Below the pieces are notes generated by a model. That model saw only the letters and a list, made by a program, of their open reading frames with translations. It did no database searches and was not told the origin of the DNA. From assembly GCA_001890945.1 (NCBI GenBank), contig MLAX01000003.1, positions 186,001 to 250,000 of the forward strand: DNA of 64,000 nt, given 5' to 3'. Source of the stretch: Alphaproteobacteria bacterium AO1-B (lineage in GTDB: Bacteria > Pseudomonadota > Alphaproteobacteria > Rhizobiales > Stappiaceae). The position numbers were made by a program, and so were the translations under genes. Shown in pieces: positions 9,075 to 19,402 of this stretch (positions within the stretch are counted from its first letter, which is position 1; every line of letters starts with the position of its first letter).

Positions 9075-10076
9075 TCAGTCACCTTGCGATATTTGACCGG
9101 TTTGGTGAAGCGCCCTGTAGTCTGCCAGAATACGTTCTGCGATCACAGGTGTTGCGTCAATCGGGTCGTAGGTAGTGGTTTTCAGTGGCCCTGGGAAGGG
9201 GTGAACACATCCCATACCTTCTAAAGTCCCCAAAAACCGGGTGATCTTTGCGTGACCACCGCTTGGATGAAAGACGTGGACCGGTTTGCCCGTGGCTGTG
9301 GCCTCGCCAATCATGTTGGTCGAATCTGCGGTTGCAATGATGGCGTCGGACTTTGCCAGGAAATGACCGTACGGATTGTTTCCGGTTCCGTCCCAGAAGA
9401 AGTGATGGCCATCGCGGGCAAGGGTCATGATCCCGTTGACCAGCAACTCGGGGGTCCGCCGCGAAGCTGTGATCAGAAAATGCGCCCTGTTCTGTCCCGC
9501 TGTCTCACGCAGTCCGTCCAGAAATCGGGTTTGATCATTGTCTGTGAAGGTGTGGTGCCGGCTGTTGCCGCCCACAAGTACAGCCACTCTCGGCTGAGGG
9601 AGATTGTCGATCTGCGGCACCGGTTCTCCCTTCAGTTCAGCAAGACGCACTGCAGAAAACTTGTGGGGAGAGGTCGGTGTGACCAGGACATTGTCGCCGC
9701 GGAGCGGATCGTGCTCGGGAACCCAAATGAGATCAGCAGTCTTTGCACCGGACCTTGGGTCTTTCAGGAACACCGTGAAGGTTTTGCCGTTGGATGCTTT
9801 CTTGAGGCGGCGCAGGTAAGCCGCAGCCCGGCGGCCGGAGGCCACTGCAATATCAGGGTACGGCGGCGCGAGCGGGCTCCCAGGCTGGTCTTCCCGCTCG
9901 GCGGGCGGAAACGGGCCGAACGGCATCCACCAGGAATAGGGTGGTTTGGGAGAAACGGTCCGCATTTCGTAGGGAAGTTTGAGGGTATCTGCGACGCCGA
10001 CGCATTGCGCGACGTCGCCCGCTTTACCATCCGTCAAAATCCAAAGGGAACGGGGCGATGCCGTTGCATTCAACAT
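9075..10076 (-). CDS. ELM1-like (DUF1022) protein
   Basis: A 333-residue protein of the family called mitochondrial fission ELM1 after its plant member. The bacterial role is unsettled; the fold recalls a nucleotide-sugar glycosyltransferase. Recognisable parts are WILTDGKAGDVAQC at the N-terminus, VLVGGNSRHH in the middle, and the C-terminal ADSTNMIGEA and PVHVFHPSGGHAK. ATG 10076 starts just before the conserved domain; the frame extends to a TTG at 10142. A TATAAC box lies about 50 bp upstream, between the two starts, which favours the shorter form. It is divergent from the Lrp/AsnC gene. Confidence 0.8.
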   Translation of the reverse strand: MLNATASPRSLWILTDGKAGDVAQCVGVADTLKLPYEMRTVSPKPPYSWWMPFGPFPPAEREDQPGSPLAPPYPDIAVASGRRAAAYLRRLKKASNGKTFTVFLKDPRSGAKTADLIWVPEHDPLRGDNVLVTPTSPHKFSAVRLAELKGEPVPQIDNLPQPRVAVLVGGNSRHHTFTDNDQTRFLDGLRETAGQNRAHFLITASRRTPELLVNGIMTLARDGHHFFWDGTGNNPYGHFLAKSDAIIATADSTNMIGEATATGKPVHVFHPSGGHAKITRFLGTLEGMGCVHPFPGPLKTTTYDPIDATPVIAERILADYRALHQTGQISQGD

Positions 10077-10274
10077 AAACTGCGGGATTTCCCTGTCGGA
10101 ATCTTTCAAGATTGTGCGCAAATTTGTTATAGTCTTGCACAAACGCGCAAAAAGTCATAACTCGGCACCGTAGAAACACGTTTGTGCATGAAACTCAAGT
10201 TTTTGCGGAACCTCACGTCAGCCCCAGTTTCGGGCCGTGTGACGGCACCGTCCCAGAATTCATAGGAGAGCGGT

Positions 10275-10745
10275 GTGAAAGCGCGCCTTGATGCCATTGA
10301 CTGGCAAATCCTGAAGGAATTGCAAGATGATGGCCGGATGACCAATGTTGAGTTGGCTCGCCGGGTCGGAATTTCCGCGCCGCCATGTTTGAGACGTGTG
10401 CGTGCGCTTGAGGAAGCTGGCCTGATACAAGGCTACCGGACGCTCCTGGATGAAAAGCAGCTCGGGTACGATGTCACCGCTTTTGCCATGGTAGGCCTTC
10501 ATAGCCAAACCGAAGCAGACCTGATTGCCTTTGAGCAGACAGTGGAAAAATGGCCGCTGGTTCGCGAGAGTTATATGCTCTCAGGGGAGGTGGATTTCCT
10601 TCTGAAATGCGTCTCGCCGGATTTGCAGACATTCCAGAATTTCGTGATCCGTGAACTCACGGCTGCGCCAAACGTGGACAGTGTCCGCACAGCACTCACC
10701 ATCCGCCGGACCAAGGATGAGCCGGTCGTGCCGATCGACGGCTGA
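10275..10745 (+). CDS. Lrp/AsnC-family transcriptional regulator
   Basis: A 156-residue feast/famine regulator. The N-terminal HTH (LDAIDWQILKELQDDGRMTN, then GISAPPCLRRVRALEEAGLI) is followed by a RAM ligand-binding domain that would sense an amino acid. The start is GTG 10275, with AGGAGAG at 10264-10270. It is divergent from the ELM1-like gene across about 200 bp, a likely autoregulatory region. No dedicated amino-acid transporter or catabolic gene adjoins it, so the effector cannot be predicted. Confidence 0.9.
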   Translation: MKARLDAIDWQILKELQDDGRMTNVELARRVGISAPPCLRRVRALEEAGLIQGYRTLLDEKQLGYDVTAFAMVGLHSQTEADLIAFEQTVEKWPLVRESYMLSGEVDFLLKCVSPDLQTFQNFVIRELTAAPNVDSVRTALTIRRTKDEPVVPIDG

Positions 10746-10818
10746 CCTTAATTCCTCAAGTTATTTCAAATGTGTGATGGGCTGCCTGATTAAAACAGGT
10801 AGCTTTGACCTTCGCGTT

Positions 10819-11304
10819 TCAGGCTTTTGGTGCCGTTCTCAGAGCCTGAGGGACTTTCTTTAGGCGTTTGCGCAGCCGATTGAGGAGCGAGATGTCGCGG
10901 AGCGCCGTTGCTACGAGCGTGAAGCTGATGCTGAGCAATGCACAGGTCGTCAGGATCGCGATTGGCAGCCACTGATCATAGTGGAAGGTGTCGAGCGCCT
11001 GGTCCACAGGGTCAACGCCTGAATAGATACGGCTGCGAATGACTTCGCGGTAACTGCCGATTTGTGTGGAGCCATGCTTGATGTAGCCGAGACCGGCAAC
11101 CATCGCCAAAACAGCTGCGCTCAAGGCTACCAAAAAACCGAATAGCTTCAACGCGAAAAAGTAAGCCCGCTCGTCAGCGTGATCCAGCAGCCGCCGGAAG
11201 ATTTTCTTCTCCCGGTAGGCAAGCTTGGATGTCAGAAAGAAACGATATCCCCACAAGGGGATGGAAAGCATCAGCAGCCAGAAACCAATTACGTGAAAAA
11301 CCAT
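10819..11304 (-). CDS. Membrane protein of unknown function
   Basis: A 161-residue protein with three hydrophobic segments: about residues 1-22, 50-72 and 113-135. The N-terminal segment is followed by a basic, Lys/Arg-rich cytoplasmic-looking stretch, and the C-terminus is strongly basic (RLRKRLKKVPQ). ATG 11304 has GGAGA upstream. I do not recognise a family. It lies downstream of greA on the same strand with a 134-bp gap, and converges on the Lrp-type gene. Confidence 0.65.
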   Translation of the reverse strand: MVFHVIGFWLLMLSIPLWGYRFFLTSKLAYREKKIFRRLLDHADERAYFFALKLFGFLVALSAAVLAMVAGLGYIKHGSTQIGSYREVIRSRIYSGVDPVDQALDTFHYDQWLPIAILTTCALLSISFTLVATALRDISLLNRLRKRLKKVPQALRTAPKA

Positions 11305-11438
11305 TTTGGATCTCCGAATCCCACCGCCTTAGACCTTAAATCCTTTCACGATCAGAATAAAAGGTGCTCGGCGGTGAAAATCGAAAACTTGGCAAAATTC
11401 TGTATTGGGCTTCTATCGGATTGGACAGGCTGGCAGCG

Positions 11439-11912
11439 TCAGATGAACTGCACTTCCACGATCTCGTAGGAGCGGGCACCGCCTGGCGCGGCGACCTCCA
11501 CGCTGTCGCCTACCGACTTTCCGATGAGCGCACGAGCGATCGGAGAAGAAATAGAAACCTTGCTTTGTTTCACATCGGACTCAACGTCGCCGACGATCAT
11601 GTATTTCTTTTCTTCTTCCGTGTCTTCGTCAACCAAGCTCACGGTCGCGCCGAACTTGACAACATCGCCAGACAGCTTGCTCACGTCGATGATTTCGGCG
11701 CGGGACAGTTTGTCTTCCAATTCTGCGATCCGGCCCTCGTTCAGGCTCTGAGCTTCCTTGGCCGCGTGGTATTCAGCGTTTTCCGACAGGTCGCCATGCG
11801 CGCGGGCCTCTGAAATGGCATCAACAATGCGCGGGCGCTCGACACCGGTCCGTTCCTTCAGCTCGTTTTGGAGCATGGTGTAACCGGCGGAGGTCATCGG
11901 AACTTTTTCCAT
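11439..11912 (-). CDS. greA: Transcription elongation factor GreA
   Basis: A 157-residue secondary-channel factor that stimulates cleavage of backtracked RNA by RNA polymerase. The N-terminal coiled coil carries the acidic tip ([18 protein letters not shown]) with the Asp/Glu pair that coordinates catalytic magnesium. The C-terminal FKBP-like domain contains [16 protein letters not shown]. The length is standard. It lies about 110 bp downstream of carB but is separated from it by an intrinsic terminator, so it probably has its own promoter. Confidence 0.97.
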   Translation of the reverse strand: MEKVPMTSAGYTMLQNELKERTGVERPRIVDAISEARAHGDLSENAEYHAAKEAQSLNEGRIAELEDKLSRAEIIDVSKLSGDVVKFGATVSLVDEDTEEEKKYMIVGDVESDVKQSKVSISSPIARALIGKSVGDSVEVAAPGGARSYEIVEVQFI

Positions 11913-11964
11913 GGGTCTAAGACCTTCAGCTTATTGGGTCCTCTCGAAGAAGACCACGCTTCAC

Positions 11965-12001
11965 AAAAACAAACCCAGCCGGGAAAGGGCACTTTCCCGG
12001 C
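11965..12001 (-). terminator. Intrinsic terminator of carB
   Basis: GCCGGGAAAG (11978-11987) pairs with CTTTCCCGGC (11992-12001) around GGCA. On the minus strand the stem is followed by TGGGTTTGTTTTTG, a U-rich tail. It begins 22 bp past the carB stop codon. Confidence 0.8.
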
Positions 12002-12022
12002 CGGTTTCAACTCATATTAGCC

Positions 12023-15000
12023 TTAGGCGAAGTAGGATTGCAAAGGCCTAACTTCAAGACTCCCCGCTTTATGCGCGCAGATGCCCTTTGCAGCAGCAAT
12101 CGACCCTGCAAGCGTGGTGTAGTAGGGCACCTTATTCAAAAGGGCCGCGCGGCGCATGGATCGGCTGTCGGCAATTGCCTGAACACCTTCGGTCGTGTTG
12201 AAGACAAGCTGCACTTCGCCATTCTTGACCGCATCGACAATATGCGGACGGCCTTCCATGACCTTGTTGATCTTCTCCGCCTTGATGCCTTGCTCTTTCA
12301 GGAACGTCTGGGTCCCCGCTGTCGCGATAATTTTGAACCCGGCATCTTCCAGGCTGCGGACGGCGTCAACGACGGACGCCTTGTCCTGATCCCGCATGGA
12401 GACAAACACTGTGCCTTCCGACGGAACGCCCGTACCAGCCCCGATCTGGGACTTTGCGAAGGCAGTTCCAAAGTGGTTGTCGAGGCCCATGACCTCACCG
12501 GTGGAGCGCATCTCCGGCCCAAGAATTGTGTCGACGCCCGGGAACCTTGCAAATGGGAATACGGCTTCCTTGACGGCGATGTGGTCGAATTTCTTCTCTG
12601 CAAGGCCGAAGGACGCCAGGCTTTCCCCGGCCATGACACGGCTGGCGATCTTTGCAATCGGCTCGCCGACGGTTTTGGCAACAAACGGCACAGTCCGCGA
12701 TGCCCGCGGGTTCACTTCAAGAACATAGATTTCACCTTCCTTGATTGCGTATTGCACGTTCATCAGGCCGCCAACTTCGAGGGCGAGTGCCATTTCTGTT
12801 GTCTGGCGCTTCAGTTCCTCGATCAGGTCGTCAGACAGAGAGAACGGTGGCAGGGAACAGGCACTGTCACCGGAGTGAATGCCAGCTTCTTCGATGTGTT
12901 CCATGATACCGCAGACGAAGACGTCCTTGCCATCGCACAGGGCGTCGACATCAACCTCAATAGCGCCTTCCAGATACCGGTCGAACAGGAGCGGGTTCGT
13001 GCCCAAAACCGTGTTGATCTGACCGGTCTTGTCGTTCGGGTATTTCGCCCGCACCTCGGCAGGAACCAGTTCCGGCAGAGTGCCAAGCAGATAGGAGTTG
13101 AGGCTTTCCTCATCCCGAATGATCTGCATTGCGCGGCCGCCCAGAACATAAGACGGGCGGACCACCAGCGGCAGACCGAGCTGGCTGGCAATCAAGCGGC
13201 CCTGCTCAACGGAATAGGCGATGCCGTTTTCCGGCTGCTTCAGGCCAAGCTTGATCAGCAGTTTTTGGAACCGGTCACGATCTTCCGCCAAATCGATCAT
13301 GTCAGGCGACGTGCCAAGGATCGGCACGTTGGCCTTGACCAGCGACTGGGCCAGTTTCAAAGGCGTCTGGCCGCCGAACTGAACGATAACCCCATGAAGC
13401 GTACCGTTTTCCTGTTCCTTGCGGATGATTTCCAGAACGTCTTCCGGTGTCAGCGGTTCGAAGTAGAGACGGTCTGACGTATCGTAGTCCGTGGAAACAG
13501 TCTCCGGGTTGCAGTTGACCATGATGGTCTCATAGCCGGCATCTTCCAGAGCGAAGGCGGCGTGACAGCAGCAATAATCAAACTCGATGCCCTGGCCGAT
13601 CCGGTTCGGACCGCCGCCGAGAATGACAACTTTCTTGGCGTCGGACGGATTGGCTTCACAGGCCGGAGCGCCCATGAAGGGAGCTTCGTAGGTGGAGTAC
13701 ATGTATGCGGTCGGCGACGCGAATTCGGCCGCGCAGGTGTCGATGCGCTTGAAAACAGGGTGGACGTTCAGCTCATTCCGCAGCTTGACAATATCGTCCG
13801 TGTCCACGCCGGCAAGGCTTGCAAGCCGTGCATCGGAGAAGCCCATGCCTTTGAGTTTGCGCAAATTGGCAGCATCCTTGGGCAGGCCGATATTCCGGAT
13901 CTTGGCTTCCATGGCCAGAATGTCGGCCATTTGTTCCAGGAACCAGGTGTTGATGCCACTGGCCTGATTGACTTCTTCCACCGTCATGCCGAGGCGCATG
14001 GCCTGAGCAACCGACAGCAAACGGGTTGGAGTTGCTGTTGAAACGGCAGCCCGCAACGCGTTTTTGTCGTCGCCCTGGTCAAGGCCCGGAATGTCGATCT
14101 CATCCAGACCGTTCAAGCCGGTTTCCAGACCGCGCAACGCCTTTTGAAGGCTCTCGTTGAAGGTCCGGCCAATGGCCATGACTTCGCCAACCGATTTCAT
14201 CGCCGTTGTCAGATAAGGCTCGGAGCCCGGGAATTTTTCGAAGGCAAAGCGTGGGATCTTGGTGACCACATAGTCGATGCTCGGCTCGAAAGAGGCTGGT
14301 GTTGCACCGCCCGTGATATCGTTTTCCAACTCGTCCAGTGTGTAGCCAACCGCAAGTTTCGCGGCGATCTTCGCGATCGGAAAGCCGGTTGCCTTGGAGG
14401 CGAGGGCGGATGAGCGGGAAACGCGCGGGTTCATCTCAATGACCACCAGGCGTCCGTTCTCCGGATTGACGGCGAACTGGACGTTCGAGCCGCCGGTTTC
14501 GACGCCGATTTCGCGCAGGACCGCGATCGAAGCGTCCCGCATGATTTGATATTCTTTGTCGGTCAGCGTGAGGGCTGGTGCGACGGTGATGGAGTCGCCG
14601 GTGTGGACGCCCATCGGGTCAACGTTTTCGATGGAACAGATGATGATGCAGTTGTCCGCTTTGTCGCGGACGACCTCCATTTCATACTCTTTCCAGCCGA
14701 GCAGGCTCTCATCGATCAGGACCTGGCCAACCGGAGATGCGTCGATGCCCGAGCGCACGATCGTCTCATATTCTTCCCGGTTATAGGCAACACCGCCGCC
14801 TGTGCCGCCGAGCGTGAAAGCGGGGCGAATAATGGCTGGCAGGCCAATTTCATCCAGAGCGCGCATGGCCTCCAAATAACCGGTGTTCCGGTCGTAGCCG
14901 GTGATCTTACCATCTTCACCGCGAATGGCCGGGGAGGAGGCAATGGCCGCCCGGGGATTCTCAAGACCGATCACGTCCATGGCCGCGCGGAACTTTTCGC

Positions 15001-15385
15001 GGTCTTCCGCCTTGTCAATGACGTCGGCACGCGCGCCGATCATCTCAACGCCGTATTTTTCCAGAACGCCCATCTGTTCCAGGTCCAGCGCACAGTTCAG
15101 CGCGGTTTGCCCACCCATCGTCGGCAAAAGCGCGTCCGGGCGTTCCTTTTCAATGATCTTGGCGACCAGCTCTGGCGTGATTGGTTCTATGTATGTCGCA
15201 TCGGCCAGGTCCGGATCCGTCATGATCGTCGCTGGGTTCGAGTTGACCAGGATAATTCGATAGCCTTCTTCGCGCAGGGCCTTGCACGCCTGTGTTCCCG
15301 AGTAGTCAAACTCGCACGCCTGGCCGATAACAATCGGGCCGGCACCAATGATCAGGATGGAGGAAATATCTGTGCGTTTAGGCAT
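12023..15385 (-). CDS. carB: Carbamoyl-phosphate synthase large subunit
   Basis: The synthetase subunit that makes carbamoyl phosphate from bicarbonate, ATP and ammonia for arginine and pyrimidine synthesis. The 1120-residue product shows the duplicated ATP-grasp halves: [20 protein letters not shown] near the N-terminus and the parallel [19 protein letters not shown] in the second half. A C-terminal MGS-like allosteric domain ends the protein. The N-terminus [17 protein letters not shown] is canonical. carA lies about 1.9 kb upstream on the same strand, with an HTH gene and an oppositely oriented MerR gene between, so the two subunits are not translated from one compact operon. Confidence 0.98.
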   Translation of the reverse strand: MPKRTDISSILIIGAGPIVIGQACEFDYSGTQACKALREEGYRIILVNSNPATIMTDPDLADATYIEPITPELVAKIIEKERPDALLPTMGGQTALNCALDLEQMGVLEKYGVEMIGARADVIDKAEDREKFRAAMDVIGLENPRAAIASSPAIRGEDGKITGYDRNTGYLEAMRALDEIGLPAIIRPAFTLGGTGGGVAYNREEYETIVRSGIDASPVGQVLIDESLLGWKEYEMEVVRDKADNCIIICSIENVDPMGVHTGDSITVAPALTLTDKEYQIMRDASIAVLREIGVETGGSNVQFAVNPENGRLVVIEMNPRVSRSSALASKATGFPIAKIAAKLAVGYTLDELENDITGGATPASFEPSIDYVVTKIPRFAFEKFPGSEPYLTTAMKSVGEVMAIGRTFNESLQKALRGLETGLNGLDEIDIPGLDQGDDKNALRAAVSTATPTRLLSVAQAMRLGMTVEEVNQASGINTWFLEQMADILAMEAKIRNIGLPKDAANLRKLKGMGFSDARLASLAGVDTDDIVKLRNELNVHPVFKRIDTCAAEFASPTAYMYSTYEAPFMGAPACEANPSDAKKVVILGGGPNRIGQGIEFDYCCCHAAFALEDAGYETIMVNCNPETVSTDYDTSDRLYFEPLTPEDVLEIIRKEQENGTLHGVIVQFGGQTPLKLAQSLVKANVPILGTSPDMIDLAEDRDRFQKLLIKLGLKQPENGIAYSVEQGRLIASQLGLPLVVRPSYVLGGRAMQIIRDEESLNSYLLGTLPELVPAEVRAKYPNDKTGQINTVLGTNPLLFDRYLEGAIEVDVDALCDGKDVFVCGIMEHIEEAGIHSGDSACSLPPFSLSDDLIEELKRQTTEMALALEVGGLMNVQYAIKEGEIYVLEVNPRASRTVPFVAKTVGEPIAKIASRVMAGESLASFGLAEKKFDHIAVKEAVFPFARFPGVDTILGPEMRSTGEVMGLDNHFGTAFAKSQIGAGTGVPSEGTVFVSMRDQDKASVVDAVRSLEDAGFKIIATAGTQTFLKEQGIKAEKINKVMEGRPHIVDAVKNGEVQLVFNTTEGVQAIADSRSMRRAALLNKVPYYTTLAGSIAAAKGICAHKAGSLEVRPLQSYFA

Positions 15386-15554
15386 CTCGGCTCGCAGCTC
15401 GAAGCGAGCGGTCCGGGAAAGCGCGTGTTTGCTTCCGGTCTGCTCGGTCGTTAAGTGAATGACGATGTTGGCTGAGCGCGTCTTATAGGGAAAACCGTGC
15501 CGCGTGGGAACCCCGGATCGCGCTAAACATGATGTTTATATCAAGGAAAATCGA

Positions 15555-15836
15555 TCAGGCGTCGGGTTTGTCCTTGGGGGGCGGTGCATCTGTCGTTGTT
15601 ACACCGTCAAAGTCAGCGATCCCTTGCGATAGGGCGTAACAGGCCAATCGGATTGATTTCGGGATTTCAACCGGCCGCCCGTCCCGATTTCCCTTCTCGT
15701 AGTATTGGATCATCCGCTTTTTCAGCCCGAGCTGCTCGGCAGCGTCTTTTTGCTTCAATCCGAGTGTTCGTCGCCAGCTCCGAAATTGTTCCGGTGTCAT
15801 GATGGGGGTCGGGTTCTTTGATTTTGAGTCTGGCAT
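15555..15836 (-). CDS. Small XRE-type helix-turn-helix protein
   Basis: A 93-residue protein consisting mainly of one XRE/Cro-type HTH (MTPEQFRSWRRTLGLKQKDA, then GLKKRMIQYYEKG) with a short charged, Pro/Asp-rich tail. ATG 15836 lies just before the domain; the frame runs up to 15941 and an internal ATG at 15800 is also possible. No strong ribosome-binding site favours any start. Small HTH proteins of this kind occur both as chromosomal regulators and in toxin-antitoxin or phage settings; no partner gene is adjacent. It borders a long AT-rich stretch. Confidence 0.7.
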   Translation of the reverse strand: MPDSKSKNPTPIMTPEQFRSWRRTLGLKQKDAAEQLGLKKRMIQYYEKGNRDGRPVEIPKSIRLACYALSQGIADFDGVTTTDAPPPKDKPDA

Positions 15837-15941
15837 CTTCAAATAAAGCGTGTGTTGAAACCAACGCCTTGATCGGCAGTCAGTAATTGTTTCCTGACAC
15901 AAATATCTTGCGACCGAAAATGTCAATCCGGAAGTGCACAT

Positions 15942-16745
15942 AGTGCGACTGTGGTCGGAATAAATGTGTCTGCTTTTAGTACCAGATACCTAAGGCTATG
16001 AGGCCATTCGTAAGACCTTGGAGTGACTTCCCTTTAGTACGAATCGTGGAATTCACGGATTGATCTGCGCTGTTGATCCTTTTGAACGCTCTTTTCCTCG
16101 GAAATTTTTCGTCCTTAGTGCCGTTGCGGAATAAAGTTAATTCTGCTCCGGAGCTTGGGGTAAGGACCGTTCCGCGAAATTCTGATTTCCTGAATAAAAT
16201 CCCCAGCTTTTGAGCATAATGAGCTGAAGTTGCGTTTTAACAGCGCCAATTATCGATAATATCAGTGCGTAGTGTAATATTTATCATGTCGATTAGGAAG
16301 TTTACCTTATTATTAGACTTGCGAACTTGTCGTCGCGTGAGTGTATAATTTTCAACGTTCTTTGTAATGTTTCTGATATATTAGATTATCGATAATTCAT
16401 ATTTCTTGAGATTATAAAATCTGCGAGAAAATTTTATCTAAAAAATACATGTATACATCGGAAAATGCCGTATGTTTACGGTAATTATATGACGCGTACT
16501 CTGCGAAAAAATGCGTGCTTCCGTGATTTAGTCTAGATTTTTTCTATGGAATAGGTGTAAGGCTTGGCGTGCTTAATCTCGGACGTCCGCAGGTAAGCTT
16601 TCGTTGTTCAACACACTGGGTTGTGCATTGGAGCTCGTCTGAAACGCGTTTTTAGCCAGCGCCCGGTTGGTGGGATCCGGTGCTACTGGTGCGATTCAGA
16701 GCCTGTTATGCGACTGAGAAAAATAAAAAGATCGGGCAAGAGACT
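15942..16745. other. AT-rich non-coding stretch with paired ATTATCGATAAT palindromes
   Basis: About 800 bp without a convincing gene, most AT-rich between roughly 16200 and 16560. The 12-bp perfect palindrome ATTATCGATAAT occurs twice, at 16249-16260 and 16385-16396, 136 bp apart start to start. The stretch separates the XRE-type gene (minus) from the MerR gene (plus), so it holds their divergent promoters. It could bind a regulator or a MucR/H-NS-like silencer. The composition suggests past insertion, but I see no integrase or attachment repeats. Confidence 0.5.
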
Positions 16746-17183
16746 ATGAATAAGATAGCTACGAATATGGTGGTTGTTCCGGATATCGCGGGTCCGGATA
16801 CTGAAATTCCGCAAGACGACCGTCCGCTGGCCATTTCCGAAATGTCGGAAAAGTTTGGCGTCACGCTCCGCACACTCCGCTTTTACGAAGAAAAAGGGTT
16901 GTTGCATCCGGTTCGCAAAGGTGCGCGCCGGTTCTATGGGGCGCGTGATGTTTCCCGCATGCGTGTTATCCTGCAAGCCAAGAAAATTGGCCTTACCCTT
17001 GTTGAAATTCGTCGCGTGATTGCTCTGGTTGAAGGCGGCACGCCGCGTCAGGAGCAGTTTGCCGAACTTCAAAGCATTTGCCTTTCCCAACAAGAGATTC
17101 TGCTGGAACAGAAGCAGATGCTGGACGAGCAGATCGCAGAAGTCGACCAGATCTTGGGAGCGTTTGCTCAGCTGCGTGGCTAA
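16746..17183 (+). CDS. MerR-family transcriptional regulator
   Basis: A 145-residue regulator with an N-terminal winged HTH of MerR type (LAISEMSEKFGVTLRTLRFY, then EEKGLLHP and the wing RRFYGARDVSRM). A C-terminal coiled-coil dimerisation helix (about residues 95-143) follows. There are no clustered cysteines, so it is not a typical metal sensor. Homologous MerR proteins in alphaproteobacteria control fatty-acid or small-molecule metabolism, but nothing here identifies the effector. ATG 16746 was preferred over the longer frame from 16680. It ends at a strong bidirectional terminator shared with carA. Confidence 0.88.
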   Translation: MNKIATNMVVVPDIAGPDTEIPQDDRPLAISEMSEKFGVTLRTLRFYEEKGLLHPVRKGARRFYGARDVSRMRVILQAKKIGLTLVEIRRVIALVEGGTPRQEQFAELQSICLSQQEILLEQKQMLDEQIAEVDQILGAFAQLRG

Positions 17184-17205
17184 ACGCAAATCAGATGCAT
17201 CTCTG

Positions 17206-17246
17206 ACGAAAAACGGCAGCCGTTTCGGCTGCCGTTTTTGTTTTTT
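17206..17246. terminator. Bidirectional intrinsic terminator between merR-type gene and carA
   Basis: AAACGGCAGCCG (17211-17222) and CGGCTGCCGTTT (17226-17237) form a 12-bp perfect stem with a TTT loop. T-rich sequence to 17246 serves the plus strand, and A5 before the stem serves the minus strand (carA). Confidence 0.9.
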
Positions 17247-17274
17247 CGAGACATTATGTTCACGCCGATCAGGC

Positions 17275-18456
17275 TTAAGCGGCCTTGGCGGTGTCCATAA
17301 GGTCGGTAAAGCGCTTGAAAAGGTAGCGGCTATCCCGCGGGCCGGGAGAGGCTTCCGGGTGATACTGAACAGAAAAGACCGGCTTGTCTTTCATCGCCAA
17401 ACCGCAGTTGGAGCCGTCGAACAGCGACACATGGGTCTGCTGCACGTTGTCCGGCAGGCTTTCTGCATCAACCGCAAAGCCATGGTTCATGGACGTGATT
17501 TCCACTTTACCGGATGTTTGATCCAGTACCGGATGGTTCGCGCCATGGTGACCCTGGTGCATCTTGATGGTCTTGCCGCCAAGTGCCAGTGCGAGCATCT
17601 GATGGCCAAGGCAAATCCCGAATACCGGCAACCCGGCATCGATCACGGATTTGATCGTACCTACGGCATACTCACCTGTTGCGGCTGGATCGCCAGGGCC
17701 GTTGGAAAGGAAAACACCGTCAGGCTTATGAGCCAGTATATCTTCTGAGGTCGCGTTGGCCGGCAGAACAGTTACGTCACATCCAGCGTCAGTCAGGAGA
17801 CGGAGAATGTTGCGCTTGATACCGAAATCAAGAGCAACCACCTTGAACTTGCCGCCGTCCGCATCCAGATACCCTTCGTCCCAAGCCCATGTCTTTTGTG
17901 ACCATTGGTGTGTTTGGGTGGTGGATACGTCTTTGGCGAGGTCCATGCCGACAAGGCCGGGCCAATTGGCGGCAGCCAATTTCAAGTTATCCAGATCAAA
18001 GTTGCCGTCCGGATCATGGGCAATGACGCCGTTCGGGACGCCTTTTTCGCGGATCAACGCTGTGAGCGCGCGGGTGTCGACACCGCTGATGCCGATGATG
18101 TTGCGGCTTTTGAGCCAGGCATCGAGATGCTGCGCAGCGCGGTAATTGGCTGGATCTGTGATCGAGGCGGCAAGGACAGTGCCGCGGATGCCGCTGTCTG
18201 CGGCCATATTGACGGTTTCAATGTCTTCGCCGTTGGTGCCGACATTGCCGATATGAGGAAACGTGAAGGTGATGATCTGGCCAGAATAGGACGGGTCCGT
18301 GAGGATCTCCTGATAACCGGTCATCGCGGTGTTAAAGCAAATTTCTCCAACCGCTTGGCCGGTTGCGCCGAGGCCGTATCCTTCGATCACGCTGCCGTCG
18401 GAGAGCACAAGCAGGGCGGTCGCCGGGGTGTCAGACCATGCGTCTGCAGTCGTCAT
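17275..18456 (-). CDS. carA: Carbamoyl-phosphate synthase small subunit (glutaminase)
   Basis: The class I glutamine amidotransferase subunit that supplies ammonia to CarB. The N-terminal domain begins ALLVLSDGSVIEGYGLGATG. The amidotransferase domain contains the catalytic cysteine in VFGICLGHQML and the catalytic His/Glu in QYHPEASPGP. I chose ATG 18456 (393 residues); a GTG at 18492 would add 12 residues, and neither has a strong ribosome-binding site. It is divergent from the yqeY-type gene, with about 230 bp between. Confidence 0.96.
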   Translation of the reverse strand: MTTADAWSDTPATALLVLSDGSVIEGYGLGATGQAVGEICFNTAMTGYQEILTDPSYSGQIITFTFPHIGNVGTNGEDIETVNMAADSGIRGTVLAASITDPANYRAAQHLDAWLKSRNIIGISGVDTRALTALIREKGVPNGVIAHDPDGNFDLDNLKLAAANWPGLVGMDLAKDVSTTQTHQWSQKTWAWDEGYLDADGGKFKVVALDFGIKRNILRLLTDAGCDVTVLPANATSEDILAHKPDGVFLSNGPGDPAATGEYAVGTIKSVIDAGLPVFGICLGHQMLALALGGKTIKMHQGHHGANHPVLDQTSGKVEITSMNHGFAVDAESLPDNVQQTHVSLFDGSNCGLAMKDKPVFSVQYHPEASPGPRDSRYLFKRFTDLMDTAKAA

Positions 18457-18689
18457 GTCTTGTATCCAGAGTTTGATGGTGACATCATGCACTGCAGGAA
18501 AGGCGATCGGAGCGAAGGAAATCCTTGCATCTGGCCGTCTGCATTAAGCGCGGGACTCTATGGGAAGCGGGCAGGATCGTCAACATTGATCCTATGAAAA
18601 AAGATCTTTGAAATTCAATTGCTTGGCTTAAATGAACTGGTGGGTGTAAAGCACACTGACCCGTTTATACGGCAGGGGTGGGGCAAACC

Positions 18690-19214
18690 ATGCGCGATGT
18701 GATGCGAGACAGAATCAACTCGGCCTTAAGGGCTGCACAAGATGCCGGTGACAAACGACGCTGCGCCACGCTTCGGCTCGTTCAGACGGCTGTCAAAGAC
18801 CGGGAAAGTGCTGCCCGGGAAAACGGCAAAGACGGGATCAATGAGGATGAAGTGATTGATATCCTTCAGAAAATGGTCCGCCAGCGTGATGAATCTGCCG
18901 CCGATTTCGAAAACAGCGGCAAGCTGGACCTTGCGGAGCAAGAACGTACCGAGCAGGCCATCATTCGTGAATTCTTGCCGGAGCAATTAAGCGAAGATGA
19001 AGTGCGGTCGGCATGCGAAGAAACCGTGCGGGAAATTGAAGCTCACGGGTTGCGGGACATCGGCAGATGCATGAGCGAGCTTAAATCCCGCTATCCCGGT
19101 CAGATGGACTTCGTGCAGGCCTCTTGTGTCATGCGGGACATGCTGCGCAACGGCAACAACGATAACGCTGGCAGTGAACCAGCAGGCGAAGTAGACGGAA
19201 AAAGCGCAAACTGA
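18690..19214 (+). CDS. GatB/YqeY domain protein
   Basis: A 174-residue protein of the YqeY family, whose fold matches the tRNA-binding tail of the GatB amidotransferase subunit; its own role is not established. Typical parts are the N-terminal helical segment (MRDVMRDRINSALRAA), LRLVQTAVKDRE and EFLPEQLSEDEV. The C-terminal about 20 residues are low-complexity and unlike the family. ATG 18690 follows a GGGGTGGGG stretch; a GTG 12 bp earlier is possible. yqeY, dnaG and rpoD in this order is the common macromolecular-synthesis arrangement. Confidence 0.88.
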   Translation: MRDVMRDRINSALRAAQDAGDKRRCATLRLVQTAVKDRESAARENGKDGINEDEVIDILQKMVRQRDESAADFENSGKLDLAEQERTEQAIIREFLPEQLSEDEVRSACEETVREIEAHGLRDIGRCMSELKSRYPGQMDFVQASCVMRDMLRNGNNDNAGSEPAGEVDGKSAN

Positions 19215-19402
19215 GCGGGAGGCTCTCCGCCAGACCTTGCTGAGACAGCTGGCGTAGTTTCGCACAAGTCATCCCCAGATCGCCTTGGCCCTGTCAATCC
19301 GGTAGCGAAGCCGGCCAATAAGCCCTATTTTGAGTTAGGCAGCCAGGTGGTTTGACATCGCCTTGCTTGCTGCAATTTATTCACACGGATACTGTTCCCT
19401 TC

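Noticed and set aside
14546-15454. Long plus-strand frame opposite carB
   Set aside because: It lies fully antisense to the conserved carB N-terminal half; the translation has no family resemblance.
15555-16745. Prophage or genomic-island remnant around the XRE-type gene
   Set aside because: There is no integrase, phage structural gene or flanking direct repeat; only an AT-rich composition and a small HTH gene are seen.
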